Part shown: one piece after another, positions 58,882 through 64,000 of the stretch
Layout of the letters: each line of letters starts with the position of its first letter
Numbering within the stretch: the stretch's first letter is position 1
Source: Rhodobacteraceae bacterium HLUCCA08
Lineage (GTDB): Bacteria > Pseudomonadota > Alphaproteobacteria > Rhodobacterales > Rhodobacteraceae
Assembly (NCBI GenBank): GCA_001314655.1
Contig: LJSF01000001.1
Span: 1 to 64,000 of the forward strand
Reading direction: 5' to 3'
Length of the DNA: 64,000 bases
Program-made: the position numbers and the translations under genes
The notes under the pieces: generated by a model
The model's input: only the letters and a program-made list of their open reading frames with translations
What the model was told of the DNA's origin: nothing
Databases searched by the model: none

Positions 58882-60264
58882 ATGGTCGAGGACGAGGTGA
58901 CGAGCGAGGAAACCCGCGAGGACGATTACGCCCTCGACGACCGGGTCGTGACCTCGGTGCTGATGGCGATCGCCACCGGCGACGGCGACCGCGTGCGCAC
59001 CCTGCTGGAGCCGCTGCACGCCGCCGATATCGCCGACCTTCTGGAACAGATCGACCACGGGCCGCGACGCGACTTCATCCTGCTGGTGCCGGATCTGGTC
59101 GATGGCGAGGTCCTGTCCGAGATCACCGACAGCGTGCGCGAGGATCTGCTGGATTTCCTGCCGCGCGAGGCGCTGAGCCAGGCGGTCAACGACCTCGATT
59201 CCGACGATGTGGTCGACCTGGTCGAATACCTGGACGAAGAGCAGCAGCAGCAGGTGCTGGACGTGCTGGCCGGGCCCGAGCGGCTGGCGGTGGAACAGGC
59301 GCTGTCCTATCCCGAGGAAAGCGCCGGCCGCCTGATGCAGCGCGAGGTGGTGATCGCCCCCGAGCACTGGAACGTGGGCCAGGCGATCGACCATCTGCGC
59401 GCCCATGAGGACCTGCCCGAGCAGTTCTATCACGTGATCCTGGTCGATCCGCGGCTGAAACCGGTGGCCTATGTGTCGCTGGGCCGTCTGCTGGGGTCGC
59501 GCCGCGAGGCCAGGCTGGCCGAGATCACCGAAGACAGTTTCCGCACCTTCCGCGTCGACCAGGACGAGGGCGATATCGCCTATGCGTTCAACCAGTATCA
59601 CCTGATCTCGGCGCCTGTGGTGGATGACAACGACCGGCTGGTCGGGGTGATCACCATCGACGACGCGATGATCGTGCTGGACGAAGAGGCCGAGGAGGAC
59701 ATCCTGCGCCTGGCCGGTGTCGGCGAGGGCACGCTGTCCGACCGGGTGGTCGAGACCACCAGGCGGCGCTTTCCCTGGCTGGCGGTGAACCTGGTGACGG
59801 CGATCCTGGCCTCGATGGTGATCTCGCTCTTCGACGAGGCGATCGCGGGGCTGGTGGCGCTGGCGGTGCTGATGCCGATCGTCGCCTCGATGGGCGGCAA
59901 TGCGGGCACCCAGTCGCTGACCGTGGCGGTGCGCGCGATCGCCACCAAGGACCTGACCGGCGCCAATGTGTGGCGGGTGATCCGGCGCGAGGTGCTGGTC
60001 GGACTGGTCAACGGGGTGATCTTCGCCGTGGTGATGGGCGTGGTCGGGGTGATCTGGTTCGGCTCGCCCATGCTGGGGGTGGTGATCGCGGTGGCGATGG
60101 TGATCAACCTGGTGGTGGCCGGGCTGGCCGGCACGGTGATCCCGGTCGTGCTGGAGCGGATCGGGGTCGACCCGGCCCTGGCCTCGGGCGCCTTCGTGAC
60201 CACGGTGACGGATGTGGTCGGCTTTTTCGCCTTCCTGGGCCTGGCCAGCGTGATCCTGCTGTGA
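58882..60264 (+). CDS. mgtE: Magnesium transporter MgtE
   Basis: A 460-residue MgtE channel. The cytosolic N domain (ALDDRVVTSVLMAIATGDGD), two CBS domains (PEESAGRLMQREVVIAPEHW and EGDIAYAFNQYHLISAPVVD) sense Mg, and the C-terminal pore has the diagnostic LMPIVASMGGNAGTQSLTVA and MVINLVVAGLAGTVIPVVLE. ATG 58882 (MVEDEVTSEETR) is preferred to an upstream start. Its stop overlaps the GTG of the next gene, starting a co-directional run. Confidence 0.95.
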   Translation: MVEDEVTSEETREDDYALDDRVVTSVLMAIATGDGDRVRTLLEPLHAADIADLLEQIDHGPRRDFILLVPDLVDGEVLSEITDSVREDLLDFLPREALSQAVNDLDSDDVVDLVEYLDEEQQQQVLDVLAGPERLAVEQALSYPEESAGRLMQREVVIAPEHWNVGQAIDHLRAHEDLPEQFYHVILVDPRLKPVAYVSLGRLLGSRREARLAEITEDSFRTFRVDQDEGDIAYAFNQYHLISAPVVDDNDRLVGVITIDDAMIVLDEEAEEDILRLAGVGEGTLSDRVVETTRRRFPWLAVNLVTAILASMVISLFDEAIAGLVALAVLMPIVASMGGNAGTQSLTVAVRAIATKDLTGANVWRVIRREVLVGLVNGVIFAVVMGVVGVIWFGSPMLGVVIAVAMVINLVVAGLAGTVIPVVLERIGVDPALASGAFVTTVTDVVGFFAFLGLASVILL

Positions 60265-60812
60265 CGCTTGCCGCGCAGAAGGCCGCGGCGCGGGCCGCCG
60301 CGCTGGCGGCGCGGGCAACGGCCCATGCGGCCGGGACGGGCAGCGCGGCCCATTTGTCGCGCGTCCTGGCCGGCTATCGCGGGGTGCCGCTGGCGGGCTA
60401 TGCCGCGATGCGCACCGAGATCGACCCGGCCCCGGCGCTGGAACAGGCCGCGGCTCATGGCCCGGTCGGCCTGCCGGTGATCGAGGGCAAGGGCCGGCCG
60501 TTGCGGTTCCGGGCCTGGAGCCCGGGCTGCGCCATGGTCCCGGGCAGCTTCGGCGCGGCGATCCCGGCCGAGGGCGCCTGGATCGACCCCGAGATCCTGG
60601 TCGTGCCGCTGGTGGCCTTCACCCGGGCCGGGGACCGGCTGGGCTATGGCGGCGGGTTCTATGACCGCACCCTGGCGCGGCTGCGGGCCACCCGGGCGAC
60701 GCTGGCGATCGGCTTTGCCCATGCGGCCCAGCAGGTTGACTCCCTGCCGCTGGAGCCGACCGACCAGCGGCTGGACCTGATCGTCACCGAAGCCGGGGTG
60801 ATCGAGCTCTGA
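60261..60812 (+). CDS. 5-formyltetrahydrofolate cyclo-ligase
   Basis: A 183-residue enzyme recycling 5-formyl-THF to 5,10-methenyl-THF with ATP. The key motif GDRLGYGGGFYDRTLARLRA is present, with an N-terminal AALAARATAHAAG helix and the C-terminal TDQRLDLIVTEAGVIEL. The start is GTG 60261, overlapping the mgtE TGA. It complements metF of this window in one-carbon metabolism. Confidence 0.93.
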   Translation: MTLAAQKAAARAAALAARATAHAAGTGSAAHLSRVLAGYRGVPLAGYAAMRTEIDPAPALEQAAAHGPVGLPVIEGKGRPLRFRAWSPGCAMVPGSFGAAIPAEGAWIDPEILVVPLVAFTRAGDRLGYGGGFYDRTLARLRATRATLAIGFAHAAQQVDSLPLEPTDQRLDLIVTEAGVIEL

Positions 60813-60933
60813 ACCGGCGGGACGCCGCTCTTGACCCTGGCGGGTCAAATCGCCCCGCCCGCCGTCCCGTTCCCGGCGCTCGTTCCACGCCGGGGCTTGC
60901 GGGACCGGCGCGGGGCTGCTCTATGGCGGGGTC

Positions 60934-61749
60934 ATGCGGATACTCTTTCTGGGCGATGTGATGGGCCGGGCGGGCCGGGCGGCGGTGGCCGAGCGGCTGG
61001 CCGGGCTGCGGGCCGAGTGGCGGCTGGATTTCGTCGTGGTCAATGGCGAGAATGCCAGCAACGGGGCCGGGCTTACCGCGAAACATGCGCAAGGGCTGCT
61101 GGAGGCGGGCGCGGATGTGGTCACGCTGGGCGATCATGCCTTCGACCAGCGCGAGATGCTGCAATTCTGCGAGACCGAGCCGCGGATCATCCGCCCGGTG
61201 AATTTCGCCAGGGATGCGCCCGGGCGCGGGGCGCGGGTGTTCTCCGATGCAAGGGGCCGCAAGGTTCTGGTGGCGCAGGTGCTGGGCCAGGTCTTCATGA
61301 AGCGCTGTTTCGACGAGCCCTTCGCCCATGCCGAGCGGATCCTCAAGGCCCATCCCCTGGGCGGCGCGGTGCAGGCGAGCCTGGTCGACATCCATTGCGA
61401 GGCGACCTCGGAAAAGATGGCGATGGGGCATTTCTGCGACGGCCGGGCCAGTGTCGTGGTCGGCACCCATACCCATGTGCCGACCGCCGACGCGGTGATC
61501 CTGCCGGGCGGCACCGCCTACCAGAGCGATGCCGGGATGTGCGGTGACTACGACAGCGTGATCGGGATGACCAAGGCCGAGCCGCTGCGCCGTTTCGTCA
61601 CCGGCATGGCCAAGGCGCGGTTCGAGCCGGCGGCGGGCGAAGCGACCCTGTCGGGGCTGTTTGTCGAAACCGACGATGCCAGCGGCAAGGCGGTGCGGGT
61701 GGTTCCGGTCCGCCAGGGGGGACGGCTGGCCGGGTCGGGCCCCGACTGA
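60934..61749 (+). CDS. YmdB-type metallophosphoesterase (TIGR00282)
   Basis: A 271-residue phosphodiesterase. Metal-binding segments: FLGDVMGRAGR (Asp), NGENASNGAGLT (Glu, Asn), TLGDHAFDQRE (His), DIHCEATSEK and VGTHTHVPTADA (His). Bacillus YmdB hydrolyses cyclic nucleotides and affects biofilm and RNA levels; Deinococcus DR1281 has related activity. The first ATG fits the family N-terminus MRILFLGDV. It lies between folate and transporter genes in the same run. Confidence 0.93.
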   Translation: MRILFLGDVMGRAGRAAVAERLAGLRAEWRLDFVVVNGENASNGAGLTAKHAQGLLEAGADVVTLGDHAFDQREMLQFCETEPRIIRPVNFARDAPGRGARVFSDARGRKVLVAQVLGQVFMKRCFDEPFAHAERILKAHPLGGAVQASLVDIHCEATSEKMAMGHFCDGRASVVVGTHTHVPTADAVILPGGTAYQSDAGMCGDYDSVIGMTKAEPLRRFVTGMAKARFEPAAGEATLSGLFVETDDASGKAVRVVPVRQGGRLAGSGPD

Positions 61750-61842
61750 GCCCGGCCGCCGGCCGCGCCCTGCCGCAATCTGCCGCTTGCAGAGCGCGCG
61801 GCGAAAGGGGAGACTGCCCGCCGGACGGAACCACGGGCGGTC

Positions 61843-63624
61843 ATGAACAACTGGATCGAATTATCCCAGACCGGACAGGCAGTGCTGACCTTGACCGTGG
61901 TCGCGGTCATGTTCATCCTGTTCCTGCGCGAGGTGTTCCCGACCGAGGTCGTGGCGATCGCCGGCGTGTCGGTGATGTTCGCCCTGGGCCTTTTGCCCTA
62001 TGACGCGGCGCTGGCGGTGCTGTCGAACCCGGCGCCCTGGACCATCGCGGGGATGTTCATCGTGATGGGTGCGCTGGTGCGCACCGGCGCGCTGGAGGCG
62101 CTGACCCAGCAGGCCGGGCGCTGGGCGAAAAGCCATCCGCGCACCGCCATCGCGGCGCTGATCGCCTTTGTCATCGTGGCCTCGGCCATCGTGTCGAACA
62201 CGCCGGTCGTGGTGGTGATGATCCCGGTCTTCGTGCAGATCGCCCGGACGCTGGACATGCCGGCCTCCAAGCTGCTGATCCCGCTGAGCTATGCCGCGAT
62301 CATGGGCGGCACGCTGACGCTGATCGGCACCTCGACCAACCTGCTGGTCGACGGTGTCGCCCGATCGAACGGGCTGGCGCCGTTCACGATCTTCGAGGTC
62401 ACGCCGCTGGGGCTGATCGTGGTGGGCTGGGGCATGGTCTATCTGTGGCTGGTCGCGCCGCGGCTGCTGCCGGACCGGGCGAGCATGGCGAACCTGTTGT
62501 CGGACCGCTCCAAGATGCGGTTCTTCACCGAGGCGGTGATCCCGCCCGACAGCAACCTGATCGGGCGCGAGGTGCTGGGCGTGCAGCTGTTCAAGCGCGA
62601 CGGCGTGCGGCTGGTCGACGTGATCCGCGGCGATACCTCGCTGCGGCGTGACCTGCAGGGCGTGGTGCTGCAGGTCGGCGACCGGGTGGTGCTGCGCACC
62701 GCGATGACCGAGCTTCTGAGCCTGCAGCGCAACAAGTCGCTCAGGCGGGTCGACCAGGTCAGCGCGGTCGAGACGACGACGGTCGAGACGCTGATCACCC
62801 CGGGCTGCCGGATGGTGGGCCGGACCCTGGGCAGCCTGCGCTTGCGGCGGCGGTTCGGGGTCTATGTGCTGGCCATGCACCGGCGCAACCAGAATATCGG
62901 CCGACAGCTGGACGACCTGGTGGTGCGGGTCGGCGACACGCTGCTGCTGGAAGGGGCGGCCGAGGATATTCACCGGCTCGCCTCCGAGATGGAGCTGGTC
63001 GATGTCTCGCACCCGTCGGGGCGGGCCTACCGCCGGGCCAAGGCGCCGATCGCGATCGGGGCGCTGCTGGGCATCGTCGGGCTGGCCGCCTTCGGCGTCG
63101 CGCCGATCCTGGTGCTGACGGTGATCGCGGTGGCGCTGGTGCTGGTCACCCGCTGCATCGACGCCGAAGAGGCGTTTTCCTTCATCGAGGGGCGTCTGCT
63201 GGCGCTGATCTTTTCCATGCTGGCGGTGGGGGCGGCGCTGCAGGCGACCGGCGCGGTCGAGATGATCGTGAACGCGATGGCGCCGCGGTTGATGGATCTG
63301 CCGCCGGTCCTGGTGATCTGGGCGATCTACCTGCTGACCAGCGTTCTGACCGAACTGGTCAGCAACAACGCGGTGGCGGTGGTGGTCACCCCGATCGCCA
63401 TCGGCATCGGCCAGGCGCTGGGCATCGATCCGCGACCCTTGGTGATCGCGGTGATGGTCGCGGCGTCGGCCAGTTTCGCCACGCCGATCGGCTACCAGAC
63501 CAATACGCTGGTCTACGGGCCGGGGGGCTACAAGTTCACCGATTTCCTCAAGGTCGGCATTCCGCTGAACCTGAGCATCGGGTTGCTGGCCTCGGCCGCG
63601 ATCCCGCTGATCTGGCCGTTGTGA
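61843..63624 (+). CDS. SLC13/DASS-type permease with RCK-C (TrkA-C) domains
   Basis: A 593-residue membrane protein. The N-terminal transporter half contains ASAIVSNTPVVVVMIPVFVQ and GGTLTLIGTSTNLLVDGVAR; two TrkA-C domains (about 220-300 and 305-385, with LGVQLFKRDGVRLVDVIRGD and LGSLRLRRRFGVYVLAMHRR) interrupt it; the C-terminal half repeats the motif TELVSNNAVAVVVTPIAIGI and ASFATPIGYQTNTLVYGPGG. Substrates in the family include sulfate, dicarboxylates and others; not determinable here. The stop overlaps the next gene's GTG. Confidence 0.92.
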   Translation: MNNWIELSQTGQAVLTLTVVAVMFILFLREVFPTEVVAIAGVSVMFALGLLPYDAALAVLSNPAPWTIAGMFIVMGALVRTGALEALTQQAGRWAKSHPRTAIAALIAFVIVASAIVSNTPVVVVMIPVFVQIARTLDMPASKLLIPLSYAAIMGGTLTLIGTSTNLLVDGVARSNGLAPFTIFEVTPLGLIVVGWGMVYLWLVAPRLLPDRASMANLLSDRSKMRFFTEAVIPPDSNLIGREVLGVQLFKRDGVRLVDVIRGDTSLRRDLQGVVLQVGDRVVLRTAMTELLSLQRNKSLRRVDQVSAVETTTVETLITPGCRMVGRTLGSLRLRRRFGVYVLAMHRRNQNIGRQLDDLVVRVGDTLLLEGAAEDIHRLASEMELVDVSHPSGRAYRRAKAPIAIGALLGIVGLAAFGVAPILVLTVIAVALVLVTRCIDAEEAFSFIEGRLLALIFSMLAVGAALQATGAVEMIVNAMAPRLMDLPPVLVIWAIYLLTSVLTELVSNNAVAVVVTPIAIGIGQALGIDPRPLVIAVMVAASASFATPIGYQTNTLVYGPGGYKFTDFLKVGIPLNLSIGLLASAAIPLIWPL

Positions 63625-64000
63625 GGGGCGATCCGGCCTATCTGCGCGGTCTGACGATCACGCTGTTCGGGGTGCTGGTGATTTCGCCAGACACCCTGCT
63701 GATCCGGCTGATCGAGGCCGATCACTGGACCCAGCTGGCCTGGCGCGGCAGTCTGTCGGGGCTGGCGGTCCTGGTCGGGGCGGCGCTGGTGACGCGCGGC
63801 GCGGCGTTGCGCGACCTGGCCCGGCCCGGGGCGGCGGGGTTGGCGATGATCGTGGTCTATGCCGCCGGCAATATCGGCTTCGTCTATTCGGCGACCCATA
63901 CGCTGGTGGCCAACACGCTGTTCCTGCTGGCGACCTCTCCGGTCTTTGCCGCGCTGATCGCGGTCTTCGTTCTGCGCGAGCGGGTCGGGCTGCGGACGGT
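63621..64000 (+). CDS. EamA/DMT family transporter, 5' part only
   Basis: Open from GTG 63621 to the window end without a stop (126 codons). Helical segments LRGLTITLFGVLVISPDTLL, GLAMIVVYAAGNIGFVYSAT and NTLFLLATSPVFAALIAVFV followed by LRERVG are the first half of an EamA transporter. The GTG overlaps the SLC13 gene's TGA, so they form one operon. The C-terminal half lies outside the window. Confidence 0.85.
   Translation, partial: MRGDPAYLRGLTITLFGVLVISPDTLLIRLIEADHWTQLAWRGSLSGLAVLVGAALVTRGAALRDLARPGAAGLAMIVVYAAGNIGFVYSATHTLVANTLFLLATSPVFAALIAVFVLRERVGLRT

Overview
The window is very GC-rich and gene-dense, with short intergenic spaces and frequent 4-nt ATGA/GTGA/TTGA stop-start overlaps. 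Protein families and gene pairings (MetF with a divergent MetR-type LysR regulator, PleD next to DUF3572, DUF2927 lipoproteins, DUF1127 opposite a LysR gene, a conserved short XRE regulator, GGGGGC-type intergenic hairpins) point to a chromosomal segment of an alphaproteobacterium, most likely Rhodobacterales/Rhodobacteraceae. I cannot name the genus. I see no rRNA, CRISPR array, prophage or intact insertion sequence. There is one tRNA gene (Leu, UAA) and the RNase P RNA gene.

Layout. 0-5.6 kb: a 5'-truncated DUF2235 gene at the left edge, metF/metR, a SuhB-type phosphatase, a Flp-like pilin, a GFA/rhomboid pair and a TPR protein. 5.6-9.5 kb: tRNA-Leu, a GAF-Fis regulator and its probable target aldehyde dehydrogenase with a perfect palindrome between them, and a lytic transglycosylase. 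9.7-14.2 kb: metG, an SDR and an aldo/keto reductase. 14.2-18.3 kb: a carnitine-catabolism operon (dehydrocarnitine cleavage enzyme, two small lipoproteins, a carnitine dehydrogenase-thioesterase fusion, an SDR). 18.4-26.9 kb: transporter, Nudix, DUF983, then an EF-hand / ECF sigma / membrane protein / periplasmic metal-sensor cassette, a PleD-type diguanylate cyclase, SRPBCC, HAD and GNAT genes. 27-31 kb: di-haem cytochrome, CAP protein, dtd and fructokinase.

30.9-37.2 kb is the most unusual block. It holds a double zinc-ribbon membrane protein, an SPFH/GYF protein, a DUF2927 lipoprotein, a TelA-family and an XpaC-family protein and a two-helix membrane protein on one strand, with a stand-alone zinc-binding CZB protein opposite. 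This looks like a PspA-less envelope-stress island combining parts known separately from Bacillus ydjG/ydjI and from TelA/XpaC clusters.

37.4-43.5 kb holds housekeeping genes (rluB-type, tadA, a metallo-hydrolase, ceramidase family, gatCA, ampD-like) running into rnpB, whose promoter overlaps the end of the ampD-like gene. 44-47 kb is a tight three-gene operon of a Cys-rich MarR regulator, an Mrp/ApbC-DUF971 fusion and a four-part Nfu fusion, with a 29-bp imperfect palindrome in front of it; I infer a self-regulated Fe-S handling or sensing unit. 47-56.5 kb: aldo/keto reductase, ppsA, rpmG, a Bax-inhibitor-1 protein, DUF1127/LysR, a quinone oxidoreductase, an XRE regulator and hisN. 56.9-64 kb: a CAP lipoprotein, guaD, then a co-directional run of mgtE, 5-formyl-THF cyclo-ligase, a YmdB-type phosphoesterase, an SLC13 permease and a DMT transporter cut by the window end.

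Several promoters share one form, TTGMCB, a 16-17 nt spacer and a -10 of the type TAGGGT/TATGGT, which supports several of the start calls. Function statements rest on remembered family motifs; no database search was possible.
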